Source: Bacteroidales bacterium (GTDB taxonomy: Bacteria; Bacteroidota; Bacteroidia; Bacteroidales; JAADGE01). Taken from it: a stretch of 17,903 nucleotides of DNA. Where the stretch lies: contig JAOZQB010000036.1 in assembly GCA_029932445.1 (NCBI GenBank), positions 1 to 17,903 on the forward strand, in the 5' to 3' direction. Below the pieces are notes generated by a model, which was not told where the DNA came from, searched no databases, and was given only the letters and a program-made list of their open reading frames with translations. A program made the translations under genes and the position numbers. Numbering within the stretch: the stretch's first letter is position 1; each line of letters begins with the position of its first letter. Shown here piece after piece: positions 7,927 through 15,376 of this stretch.

Positions 7927-7958
7927 CAAAATTATCCTTTTTTATAAATTTTTTCAAA
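7927..7958 (-). promoter_or_regulatory. metG promoter (TTTG-N20-TAATTTTG)
   Basis: On the minus strand, TTTG (7958-7955) is followed by a 20-nt spacer and TAATTTTG (7934-7927). Both boxes and the spacing match the Bacteroidetes housekeeping sigma consensus (-33 TTTG, -7 TAnnTTTG). A transcript would begin near 7920 and have an untranslated leader of about 60 nt before metG. Confidence 0.75.
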
Positions 7959-7991
7959 AAAAGAGCAATTATGTCATGTTTTTTTATGTTC

Positions 7992-8024
7992 TTTGCAGCA
8001 CTTTTTAAAAAGGCATATTATTTG
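7992..8024 (+). promoter_or_regulatory. Candidate thioredoxin gene promoter
   Basis: TTTG (7992-7995), a 20-nt spacer, then TATTATTTG (8016-8024), which is TAnnTTTG with one extra base. It lies about 50 nt before the thioredoxin start and is back-to-back with the metG promoter, the two -33 boxes being about 35 nt apart. Confidence 0.5.
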
Positions 8025-8074
8025 ACTAAAATATGTCAAGCAAAATAAAATATAAATAATTAAGTAAATTTAAA

Positions 8075-8449
8075 ATGGCAAAAGTAGAATTTTTAAGTGA
8101 AGAAACATTCAAAACAAAAGTTTTTAATTTTGAAAAAAATAAAGATTGGACATTTGAAGGTGACAAACCTTGTATGATTGATTTTTATGCAGATTGGTGT
8201 CAACCATGTAAAATGGTAGCTCCTATTTTGGAAGAACTTTCCGATGAATATAACGGTAAAATTGATATTTATAAAATTGATACCGAAGTTGAACGTAACT
8301 TAGCCGGTATGTTCGGAATTCAAAGTATTCCTTCATTATTGTTTGTTCCGCAAGACGGACAACCTCAAATGGCTGTAGGTGCATTACCTAAAGAAACTTT
8401 CAAAAAAGCAATTGCTGATGTTCTTAAAGTTGAAGAACCTTCAGCTTAA
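8075..8449 (+). CDS. trxA: Cytosolic thioredoxin
   Basis: 124 residues, slightly longer than classical thioredoxin because of an N-terminal extension of about 20 residues (VEFLSEETFKTKVFNFEKNK). The active site is FYADWCQPCK (Cys42, Cys45), and the cis-proline is Pro87 in IQSIPSLLF. There is no signal peptide, so it should act in the cytoplasm as a disulfide reductase fed by thioredoxin reductase, which is not in this window. The dipeptide inside the redox motif is Gln-Pro rather than the canonical Gly-Pro, which usually makes the pair more oxidising. Ends with its own terminator. The next gene encodes a secreted paralogue alike even in the N-terminal extension. Confidence 0.93.
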   Translation: MAKVEFLSEETFKTKVFNFEKNKDWTFEGDKPCMIDFYADWCQPCKMVAPILEELSDEYNGKIDIYKIDTEVERNLAGMFGIQSIPSLLFVPQDGQPQMAVGALPKETFKKAIADVLKVEEPSA

Positions 8450-8470
8450 TTTTATCACAAAAAAGATATT

Positions 8471-8502
8471 GAAAGCCGCTGATATTCAACGGCTTTCTTT
8501 TT
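8471..8502 (+). terminator. Terminator after first thioredoxin gene
   Basis: GAAAGCCG (8471-8478) pairs with CGGCTTTC (8490-8497), with an extra inner TGA/TCA pairing in the loop, followed by five T. It starts 22 nt after the stop codon and separates the two thioredoxin transcripts. Confidence 0.88.
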
Positions 8503-8559
8503 AAGTAATTTTTTGGTATAAAATTCGTTATTGATATCAGTAAATTAAATGTAACAAAG

Positions 8560-8985
8560 ATGAAACGAAAACTATTAATGATAACATCACTATTGATGTT
8601 CGGAATTGCATCGGTATTTTCACAAAGCGAAATTCATTTGAATGATGCAAGTTTTAAGAAAAATGTTTGGGATTACAGCCAAAATTCAACTTGGAAATAT
8701 GAAGGAAATAAACCGATAATTATTGATTTTTATGCTGATTGGTGCAGACCTTGCAAAATGATTGCGCCTCATTTAAAAGCAATTCAAGCGGAATACGGAA
8801 ATAAATTACAAGTTTATAAAATTAATACAGACAAAAATCCACAATTAGCGAATTTGTTTAAAATAAGAAGTATTCCGACAATTTTATTTGTTCCGGCTAA
8901 CGGAGAATATAAGCAAATAGTCGGTTATAGAAGTAAACAGCAATTTGAAGAAATTGTTCAGACAGTTTTAAAAGTTGAAAAATAA
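8560..8985 (+). CDS. Exported thioredoxin-fold protein
   Basis: 141 residues. A signal peptide is evident (residues 1-21, basic MKRK, hydrophobic core, FSQS), so the protein should act in the periplasm. The thioredoxin fold follows, with FYADWCRPCK (Cys62, Cys65) and a cis-proline at Pro106 (RSIPTILF). The mature part aligns with the upstream cytosolic thioredoxin from the N-terminal extension onward: (V/I)x(F/L)xxxxF..xVxx(F/Y)..N..W.(F/Y)EG(D/N)KP, then FYADWC(Q/R)PCKM(V/I)AP. This points to a tandem duplication in which one copy gained an export signal. A role in reducing or oxidising envelope disulfides is likely but the partner is unknown. No consensus promoter was seen in the 57 nt after the upstream terminator. 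Confidence 0.9.
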   Translation: MKRKLLMITSLLMFGIASVFSQSEIHLNDASFKKNVWDYSQNSTWKYEGNKPIIIDFYADWCRPCKMIAPHLKAIQAEYGNKLQVYKINTDKNPQLANLFKIRSIPTILFVPANGEYKQIVGYRSKQQFEEIVQTVLKVEK

Positions 8986-9007
8986 AAATAATGTGATTAG
9001 AATATTA

Positions 9008-9039
9008 AAAACCGGCGTTTGTAAGCGTCGGTTTTTTTT
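9008..9039. terminator. Bidirectional terminator between convergent genes
   Basis: AAAACCGGCG (9008-9017) pairs with CGTCGGTTTT (9026-9035), ten pairs including one G-T, with an 8-nt loop. T8 follows on the plus strand, and on the minus strand a T-run also follows. It lies between the secreted thioredoxin gene and the convergent DUF4465 gene and can end both transcripts. Confidence 0.85.
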
Positions 9040-9049
9040 GATTTCAAAT

Positions 9050-9997
9050 TTATGACTTAATGATTTTTTTTACGAAAATTCCGTTTTGATTTTTAACTTT
9101 AACAAAATAAATTCCCTGTTTTACATTTGATAAGTTAATTTTTTCGGATTCATTACAATCTGTTTTAGTATAAATGATTTTTCCCGATAAATTCGAAATC
9201 GATATTTCTGAGTTAATTATGTTTGTGATGTTTAAAACATCTTTTACAGGATTCGGATATATTGAAAAAGAATTTGAATGATTGTTATCAATACTTGCAG
9301 GATAAGAATATATTATGTTATCGATACAAAAATAAGCAGGTGTATTCATTCCGTATGCACCTGTATGGGTTGAGTATAAATTAAATTTCAAACTGTCAGT
9401 TATTCCGAAAGAACTCAGATTTACGGTATTCCAAGTATCCGAAACGTATGTATTGCCGGCAGTATAATCTGCGAGAAAAAAAGATACGACTCCCTGAGAT
9501 TCGTCGTTATAAAAACCTTCAATTATAATTTTAAAATAATCTCCGTCGGAAAAAGCAGGTTCTCCGAAGGCATTGTCTCCGTTAATTATAACATCTGCTG
9601 TTTTGGTATTATTTGTAATATCAACAGAATGAATTGCAACCGGAGAATTAAATTTAAATGTAATCGGAATATTGTCGTATGTGCCGTTTTCCCAATCTGA
9701 AGGAATATATCCGATACCGAAAATATGCCCGTTAATCGATTCTGCATATGCAGCATATTGAGTATCTGAAGTTATTGTGTCATAGGCATATGAAAACATT
9801 GTCCAACTTCCCCAATCACTATTGTAATTATTGTAAAACGTAATTTCATTGTCTCCGAACTCTCCGCTTTCATCGGAGCCGTTCCAATAGCCTGAAGCCG
9901 GAACTGTAAGGGATTCAAAATTAAATGTTGTTTGTGCATTAATCGCAAATGAAAAAATTACGATTAATACCGATGTTAAAAATAAATTTTTCTTCAT
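9050..9997 (-). CDS. DUF4465 secreted protein with T9SS type A sorting domain, under B12 riboswitch
   Basis: 315 residues. Signal peptide about 1-21 (FSFAINAQ). A DUF4465-type beta-sandwich spans about 23-232, with TTFNFESL, an ASGYWNGSDESGEF segment, DGDYFKIIIEGF and the C-terminal PAYFCIDNIIY. A short linker leads to a type IX secretion CTD at about 242-315, with FSIYPNPVKDVLNI, GIYFVKV and the KKIIKS end. The CTD predicts export across the outer membrane and attachment to the cell surface. The leader carries a cobalamin riboswitch, so expression should fall when B12 is plentiful. From memory, and to be checked, some B12-binding surface proteins of gut Bacteroidetes (BtuH type) are related to this family. 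A role in capturing corrinoids at the surface is therefore inferred. No TonB receptor gene adjoins it. Confidence 0.9.
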   Translation of the reverse strand: MKKNLFLTSVLIVIFSFAINAQTTFNFESLTVPASGYWNGSDESGEFGDNEITFYNNYNSDWGSWTMFSYAYDTITSDTQYAAYAESINGHIFGIGYIPSDWENGTYDNIPITFKFNSPVAIHSVDITNNTKTADVIINGDNAFGEPAFSDGDYFKIIIEGFYNDESQGVVSFFLADYTAGNTYVSDTWNTVNLSSFGITDSLKFNLYSTHTGAYGMNTPAYFCIDNIIYSYPASIDNNHSNSFSIYPNPVKDVLNITNIINSEISISNLSGKIIYTKTDCNESEKINLSNVKQGIYFVKVKNQNGIFVKKIIKS

Positions 9998-10127
9998 AAT
10001 AAAAAAGAGTTAAAAATTAAAAAATTAATACACAACGAAATTAATCCGAAAGAAAAGGGAATAAGAATATAAGGAAATGAGCAATTAATGTTCATCCTCA
10101 GAGCTTTTTTTCCCGAAAGCTTCGGAT

Positions 10128-10282
10128 AAATATAATGAATTAGGCAGGTCTTCTGACTTACTCCGTATTTTGAACGCCTTCCCGTCAGTTGAGTAATTGA
10201 CAGTGGCAAAGAAAGTTCAAAACATAGAAACTTACAGCAGCGGGTACTGTTGCCGATTTTCACGACATTCCCTTTTATATTT
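10128..10282 (-). ncRNA. Cobalamin (adenosylcobalamin-type) riboswitch
   Basis: Read on the minus strand, the conserved blocks come in the right order. P1 5' arm AAATATAA (10282-10275) is followed by GGGAATGTCGTGAAAATC (GGGAAnnnnGTGnAAnTC, from 10272), CCCGCTGCTGTAAG (10244-10231), GCCACTG (10207-10201), GGGAAGGC (10183-10176) and the B12 box AGTCAGAAGACCTGCC (10158-10143). The P1 3' arm TTATATTT (10135-10128) is the exact complement of the 5' arm. This matches the class I cobalamin riboswitch consensus. The leader continues about 130 nt to the DUF4465 start. No classical U-tract terminator follows, so control of translation or of an alternative hairpin is more likely. Confidence 0.95.
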
Positions 10283-10295
10283 GAAAATGAATAAT

Positions 10296-10303
10296 CAAAT
10301 ATA
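10296..10303 (-). promoter_or_regulatory. Candidate -7 box of riboswitch/DUF4465 transcript
   Basis: Reads TATATTTG on the minus strand, a full TAnnTTTG match placed so that transcription would start near 10290, just before the P1 helix of the riboswitch. The nearest TTTG upstream is only 13 nt away (10320-10317), too close for a standard -33 box. Confidence 0.5.
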
Positions 10304-10367
10304 CCTGATTCAATGACAAAATTAGAAGAATAAAATTGTTTTCCAAAGAAAAAATGAAATGTCTGAA

Positions 10368-10409
10368 AACGTTTATAATAGTTTATAAAATATTTTTTTT
10401 GTATCTTTC
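10368..10409 (+). promoter_or_regulatory. Candidate sensor-operon promoter with LytTR-like direct repeats
   Basis: AACGTTTAT (10368-10376) fits every position of the published LytTR half-site consensus [TA][AC][CA]GTTN[AG][TG]. ATAGTTTAT (10378-10386) fits eight of nine and lies exactly 10 bp on, one helical turn. A TATCTTTC (10402-10409) that is one base from TAnnTTTG follows. Classical LytTR sites have the half-sites about two turns apart, and the region is AT-rich, so this is a hypothesis of autoregulation by the operon's own LytTR regulator. Confidence 0.3.
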
Positions 10410-10436
10410 GGATTTTAAAAAAAGATATCTTTTTTA

Positions 10437-12107
10437 ATGAATATTCGCACAAAAATACCTTTGTTTACAAGTATCATTGTATTTATTACAATTGTTGCCG
10501 TAACTGTATTTTCCGTATGGGAATATCGTAATAAAACTTTAGAAAGTATTGATTCCTATAAGCAAGAGCAAACCGAAATTATTAAAAAACAGCTTGAAGA
10601 TAATGTAAACAGTGCTTATAAAATTTTAGATAAAGCTTGGTCAAAGATTTCATCGTCTAATCATAAACACTTGGTTTTATTAAATGATTTTCCTTCTGAA
10701 TTAAAATATGCTGTTCGTGATATTGAACAAATTACTTTCGGAGATGCCGGTTATATATGGCTTAATGAAGTTAAGCCGCCCTATACGGTAATTATGCACC
10801 CTGTTAAACCCGAAATGAACGGAACGGTGCAAGTATTTTATATTCAGGATACCAAACAAAACGTATATGAAGCATTTGCTGATGTTATCAATAAAAACGG
10901 AGGTGCCGGATTTTTGAAATATGATTATTATAAACCCGGAACGAATGAACGTATTCCTAAGTTAAGTTATATCAGATTATTTGAACCTTTGGGCTGGGTA
11001 ATCGGGACAGGTGTTTATGTGGATTATATTGATGCAATGGTTACACAAAAGACGGCTGAACTTAATAAACAAACAAATCGTTTAATCAGTGTTGTTGTTA
11101 TATTCGGTTTAATTTTAATATCGGTTGCATCGCTTAGTTTGTTTTATTTCGGAAAATCAATCAGTGATTCGATTTCAAATGTGAAGCAGAAATTATTTGA
11201 AATGTCAAAAGGTCATGTTCTTGAAGTTGAGCAAATTAAAAGGAATGATGAATTGGGAGAAATGCTTAACTCTTTAAATGATTTAATTTTCGGGCTAAAT
11301 CAATATGCTGATTTTTCTTTAGAAATAGGACAGGGAAATATTGATGCTGAATTTAAACCTTTAAGTTCTGATGATAAACTCGGAAATTCTTTATTAGACA
11401 TGCGTGAAAGTATTAAAAAAGCTTCGAATGAGGAAGAAAAGAGGCGATTTGAAAATGAACGGCGCAGCAAAGCAAATGAAGGTTATGCTATGTTTTCTGA
11501 ATTGGTAAGGAAAGGGAGCAAAGATATTGCAGAGTTATCCTATGATATTATAAGCAGTTTAGTTGATATGCTTGGTGTTAATCAAGGCGGAATTTTTATG
11601 ATTAATGACGAATCAGAAGAAAAATATCTGGAATTAACAGCATCTGTTGCATACGGAAGAAGAAAATATCAAGAAAAAAAGATTTTTATAGGAGATGGTT
11701 TAGCCGGTGCGTGTGCTTATGAAAAGAAAAAGATTTATGTTACAAATGTTCCCGATAATTATGCAGAGATACGTTCCGGCTTAGGAACGGCAAATCCGAA
11801 AACAATTCTTATTGTACCCTTGGTAACAGAAGATTATTTAGTAGGTGTTATTGAATTGGCTTCTCTGAAAGAAATTGATGATTTTAATATTGAATTTACC
11901 GAGAAAGTTACCGAAACAATTGCAGCATCATTGTTTGCTGCAAAAATAAATGCAAAAACAAGTCAATTGCAATACGAATACGAAAAATTATTATCTGAAA
12001 ATAATAAAGTAACTGCAACGCTTGTTGAAAAAGAAAAAGAAATTAAACATTTTAAACGAATTATAAACGATATGAAAGAAAATAAATCAATTCTTTCCGT
12101 TAAATAA
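10437..12107 (+). CDS. Membrane sensor: Cache - HAMP - GAF - coiled coil, no output domain
   Basis: 556 residues. Helix 1 is about 8-27. A periplasmic Cache (sCache_2-like) domain follows, about 28-212, recognised by FGDAGYIWLN (101-110), HPVKPEMNGT (121-130) and the closing LGWVIGTGVYVDY (185-197). Helix 2 is about 215-238. A HAMP region contains two D(E/K)LG signatures (271-274 and 313-316), suggesting tandem HAMP units. A GAF domain lies about 355-500, and a C-terminal coiled coil about 505-550 (YEKLLSENNKV, KEKEIKHFKRI). The protein senses a small ligand outside and perhaps another inside. There is no histidine kinase, cyclase, GGDEF, phosphatase or methyl-accepting domain, so the signal must pass by protein contact. 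First gene of a tight plus-strand set; the next start is 26 nt beyond the stop. The ATG is preceded directly by an 18-bp palindrome. Confidence 0.9.
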   Translation: MNIRTKIPLFTSIIVFITIVAVTVFSVWEYRNKTLESIDSYKQEQTEIIKKQLEDNVNSAYKILDKAWSKISSSNHKHLVLLNDFPSELKYAVRDIEQITFGDAGYIWLNEVKPPYTVIMHPVKPEMNGTVQVFYIQDTKQNVYEAFADVINKNGGAGFLKYDYYKPGTNERIPKLSYIRLFEPLGWVIGTGVYVDYIDAMVTQKTAELNKQTNRLISVVVIFGLILISVASLSLFYFGKSISDSISNVKQKLFEMSKGHVLEVEQIKRNDELGEMLNSLNDLIFGLNQYADFSLEIGQGNIDAEFKPLSSDDKLGNSLLDMRESIKKASNEEEKRRFENERRSKANEGYAMFSELVRKGSKDIAELSYDIISSLVDMLGVNQGGIFMINDESEEKYLELTASVAYGRRKYQEKKIFIGDGLAGACAYEKKKIYVTNVPDNYAEIRSGLGTANPKTILIVPLVTEDYLVGVIELASLKEIDDFNIEFTEKVTETIAASLFAAKINAKTSQLQYEYEKLLSENNKVTATLVEKEKEIKHFKRIINDMKENKSILSVK

Positions 12108-12133
12108 TTGCTTAATATAAACAGTAAAAATAA

Positions 12134-15100
12134 ATGCCGAGTTTTAAAAAAATATTAATTAATACTTTCGGATTGAAATCGGAAGAGTTGAATAAATTTT
12201 TATTATTATTTTTCCATTCCTTTTTTGTCGGATTGTTTATAGCTTTTTATTTTGTTCAGGCAAATTCGGTTTTTATTCGAGACTACGGGAGTGAACATTT
12301 ACCTTATGCCTATTTAACAGCAGGTCTTTTCGGGTATATTATTTCTACATTATATTCATGGTTTCAACAAAAAGTAAAAAGCAAAAATTTGTTTGTTTCT
12401 GCTTTAGCTTTTATGCTGATAATCAGCCTATTTGCCAGACTTTCTTTAAGCTTTGTTAATCCGAAATATCTCAGTTTTTTTGTTTTTATTTGGGCATGGC
12501 CGTTTATCTCTTTAGTCGGAATTGAATCCGGCGGATTAGCATTACGTTTGTTGAATTTAGTGCAAGTAAAACGTTTATTCGGCATGATTAATATGGGCGG
12601 AGTTATTGCATCAATTTTGGGCTATTTAATTATTCCGGTATTGTCAAAATTCATCGGTACATCTTACAATTTATTGTTTATTTCAGCAGGAAGTCTAATA
12701 GTTGCTGTGCTGATTTTATTAAAAATTTATAAAAAATTTCCCGAACAAAAAGAAAAGGAAAAAGTTGCAAAAGAAAAAATTGATACAAGCTTTAGGAGTT
12801 TAATAAAAGATAAGTATTTCAGATTGATTTTTTTATCTGCAACAATCTCAATGACTGTTATTTATATAACAGATTTCGGGTTTCTTTCAGCAATTAAAGT
12901 TCAGGAAGCAAATTTATTTGTCAAAGAAGGTTCCGTAGCTTCGTTTATTGCATTGGTATTTGCCGGATTAAAAATAGGCGAACTTTTAATTTCATATTTT
13001 TCAAGTCGAATATTGGTAAAATACGGTGTCAAATTAGGACTTATTGTTTTACCTTTATCACTTACATTAATTGTTTTTATTTCTCTGATTTCCGGTTTTA
13101 CGATTGGGACTGTAAGTATCATGTTTTTGATATTGATGACTTTGAATAAATCAATGGAACGAATTATGCGTCGCGGTTTAGACGATCCGTCTTTTAATAT
13201 TTTATATCAACCTTTGCCGGCTTCACTTCAATTTGCCGTACAATCGAAGGTTGGTGTAGTCATGCAATTTGCTATTGCCATTGCCGGTGCTTTGCTTTTG
13301 GGTTTGAATTTAATTCTGAATTTAGGTGACGGTTTCAGCTTGGAATATTATCCGTTATTTTTCTTGCCTATTTTAATTATTTGGGTTTTTGTTGCAAGGA
13401 AATTGTATATGGCATATAAAAATAAACTCCGAGAAATTCTTAAAGAATTAACTTCACAAAAACAAAAAGAGACATCAAAATATCGATACGGAACTGAAGT
13501 GCTTTCCAAAAAATTTAAAAAGTTTAATGATGATGTGGTTCGTTTGAGTGTAACAATTTTAGCCGAAACAAATCCGGGAATTTTTGAACCTTATGCGTCG
13601 TCATTGTTAAAGAAAAACGATGAATTGATTAATAAAGCTATTTTAAAAAGTATTGACGTAACATGGCGTGACAGAATATTAAAACAAATTAAATCTCAAT
13701 TCAAAAATACCAAGGACAAAGAAGTCAAAGAATGTGCCGACAGAGCTTTATCATTATTATCTTTTGAAGATATAAAAGATTTGAATAAAAAAGATATTGT
13801 AAAATTATCGAAATCAAACAAACCGGAAGATGAAATAAAACTCGTAAAATATTTAGCTAAAAATCCGGATTTCGAGAATATCGAGAATCATTTATTAAAA
13901 TTATTTAATTCTAAAGATAAGTTGGTTGTTAATTCTGCAATCCGATTGGCTTCAGGAATAAAATCGGAAAAATTAATTGTTAAAATGACCGAATTCCTTG
14001 AATCTACCGCATATTATCATATCAGCACGGCTGCATTACTGGATATCGGCGAAAAGACCTTGCCTTTTTTAGATAAAATGTATGATAAAACACAGAAGGA
14101 AGCAATTAAATTAAAAATAATTGAGATTTATGCGAAAATGGGTTCCGGAACGGCAAAATCCTTAATTGTCAAAAAAATAAACAATCCCTCAAGAAAAATT
14201 CAAATCTCCGTAATTTGGGCTTTATATTATTGTAAATATCAAGTTAATGATTCTGAAGAGAAAATTATAAAAGATAAAATTTTTAATGTTATTGATAATT
14301 TATTAAGAATTTTTGTTTCAATTAGTGACATTAAACAAGAAAAGAATACTTTGAAATTATTTTTGGCTTTAGATCAAGAAAAAGAAACCAATTATGAATT
14401 ACTGTTTAATCTATTAAGTTTTTTACATGAACCCAGAATTGTAAATTTAATAAAGAAAAATATTATCGGTAAAAATACGATTTATGCTTTGGAATTGATT
14501 GATAACTTTATTGAACCTGATTTAAAACCCTATATTATTCCGATTTTTGATGATATTTCAACACCGCAGAGAATAAAAAAACTGTCAAAATATTTCCCTC
14601 AAAAGAAGATGGACTTTAATCAAAGATTAAAATGGTTAGTTACTTTAGATTATGATAAAATAAGTACATGGGCGCTTACAAAAACGATTGAAATGACGGA
14701 GCGTGTTCACAGAAGCAAATCTAAAAATGAAATTTCAAAAGAAGAGCATACATACAATGACATAAAACCGTGGACAACCGAGAATACGAATAAAGTGTTA
14801 AAACAAATTCGACGAAGTGAATTGCCGGATGAAGTTTTTTTATGCCTTTTTCATCCGGATGAATTGATATATACTACGGCAGCAAAAATTGTATATAATG
14901 AAAATCCTCAAAAGTGTTTTGATTATTTAAACAGAATGTCTCCCGAAAAGCAAGTTTTGGTTCAAACCCTTTCGGAAGGCGGAACTTTACTTGAAGATAA
15001 AGTGAAATTATTAAGGCGATATCAATTATTTTTTAGTATCCCGGATTATTTATTAGTAGATTTGGCAAGAATAATAACCGTCCATAATCTTGAAAAGAAT

Positions 15101-15361
15101 GAGAAAATATATTTCGAATCTGATACATCCGAACAAATTTTAATCCTTATAAGAGGAGAATTAGAAGAAGATACGGACGGAAAGAAGAAATTTTCAAAAA
15201 AAATAATTATTACACCCGGTATGAATATTGAAAGTCAAACAAAATATTTAAGAGCAACTAAAAAAACGGTTGTATTATCGGCAAATCGACATGAATATTT
15301 TAATTTGTTAGTTGATAATACCGGAATATTACAACATATTTTTGAAATTATTCAAAACTGA
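12134..15361 (+). CDS. MFS/nucleotide-translocase-like membrane protein fused to HEAT-type repeats and degenerate cNMP-binding domain
   Basis: 1075 residues. About twelve membrane helices occupy 20-425, arranged like the ADP/ATP translocase (Npt)/MFS-type proteins, with ESGGLALRLLN and KSMERIMRRGLDDPSFNILYQPLP as recognisable conserved-looking loops. A long alpha-helical solenoid follows, about 435-950, with HEAT-like repeating helices such as DVVRLSVTILAET and ISTAALLDIGEKTLPFL. The last 110 residues (about 965-1075) resemble a cyclic-nucleotide-binding fold: FFSIPDYLLVDLARIITVHNL, LILIRGELEED and ITPGMNIESQTKYLRATKK. The phosphate-binding cassette is not canonical: the FGE and PRAA elements are missing, so cAMP binding is doubtful. 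The substrate is unknown. Relatives with this fusion exist in several phyla under names such as MFS or cyclic nucleotide-binding protein. It is placed between the sensor and the LytTR gene, only 15 nt before the latter. Confidence 0.82.
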   Translation: MPSFKKILINTFGLKSEELNKFLLLFFHSFFVGLFIAFYFVQANSVFIRDYGSEHLPYAYLTAGLFGYIISTLYSWFQQKVKSKNLFVSALAFMLIISLFARLSLSFVNPKYLSFFVFIWAWPFISLVGIESGGLALRLLNLVQVKRLFGMINMGGVIASILGYLIIPVLSKFIGTSYNLLFISAGSLIVAVLILLKIYKKFPEQKEKEKVAKEKIDTSFRSLIKDKYFRLIFLSATISMTVIYITDFGFLSAIKVQEANLFVKEGSVASFIALVFAGLKIGELLISYFSSRILVKYGVKLGLIVLPLSLTLIVFISLISGFTIGTVSIMFLILMTLNKSMERIMRRGLDDPSFNILYQPLPASLQFAVQSKVGVVMQFAIAIAGALLLGLNLILNLGDGFSLEYYPLFFLPILIIWVFVARKLYMAYKNKLREILKELTSQKQKETSKYRYGTEVLSKKFKKFNDDVVRLSVTILAETNPGIFEPYASSLLKKNDELINKAILKSIDVTWRDRILKQIKSQFKNTKDKEVKECADRALSLLSFEDIKDLNKKDIVKLSKSNKPEDEIKLVKYLAKNPDFENIENHLLKLFNSKDKLVVNSAIRLASGIKSEKLIVKMTEFLESTAYYHISTAALLDIGEKTLPFLDKMYDKTQKEAIKLKIIEIYAKMGSGTAKSLIVKKINNPSRKIQISVIWALYYCKYQVNDSEEKIIKDKIFNVIDNLLRIFVSISDIKQEKNTLKLFLALDQEKETNYELLFNLLSFLHEPRIVNLIKKNIIGKNTIYALELIDNFIEPDLKPYIIPIFDDISTPQRIKKLSKYFPQKKMDFNQRLKWLVTLDYDKISTWALTKTIEMTERVHRSKSKNEISKEEHTYNDIKPWTTENTNKVLKQIRRSELPDEVFLCLFHPDELIYTTAAKIVYNENPQKCFDYLNRMSPEKQVLVQTLSEGGTLLEDKVKLLRRYQLFFSIPDYLLVDLARIITVHNLEKNEKIYFESDTSEQILILIRGELEEDTDGKKKFSKKIIITPGMNIESQTKYLRATKKTVVLSANRHEYFNLLVDNTGILQHIFEIIQN

Positions 15362-15376
15362 TAAAAACCCGAAATT

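Larger units (their letters stand above)
9998..10436. other. Divergent leader region between DUF4465 and sensor genes
   Basis: This 439-nt gap holds the cobalamin riboswitch (10128-10282) and its -7 box. Between the riboswitch and the DUF4465 start lie two mutually exclusive small hairpins: CCGAA/TTCGG (10113-10125), or AGCTTT/AAAGCT pairing across 10103-10121. A 33-codon frame (10095-9994, minus) whose TGA overlaps the DUF4465 ATG is also present. On the other side are direct repeats at 10368-10386, a weak -7 box at 10402-10409 and an 18-bp palindrome at 10418-10435 before the sensor gene. Confidence 0.6.

Noticed and set aside
9994..10452. 152-codon minus-strand frame across the whole leader
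   Set aside because: It runs through the cobalamin riboswitch, whose RNA conservation explains the sequence; the translation has no family features. Only its last 33 codons are kept as a possible leader peptide.
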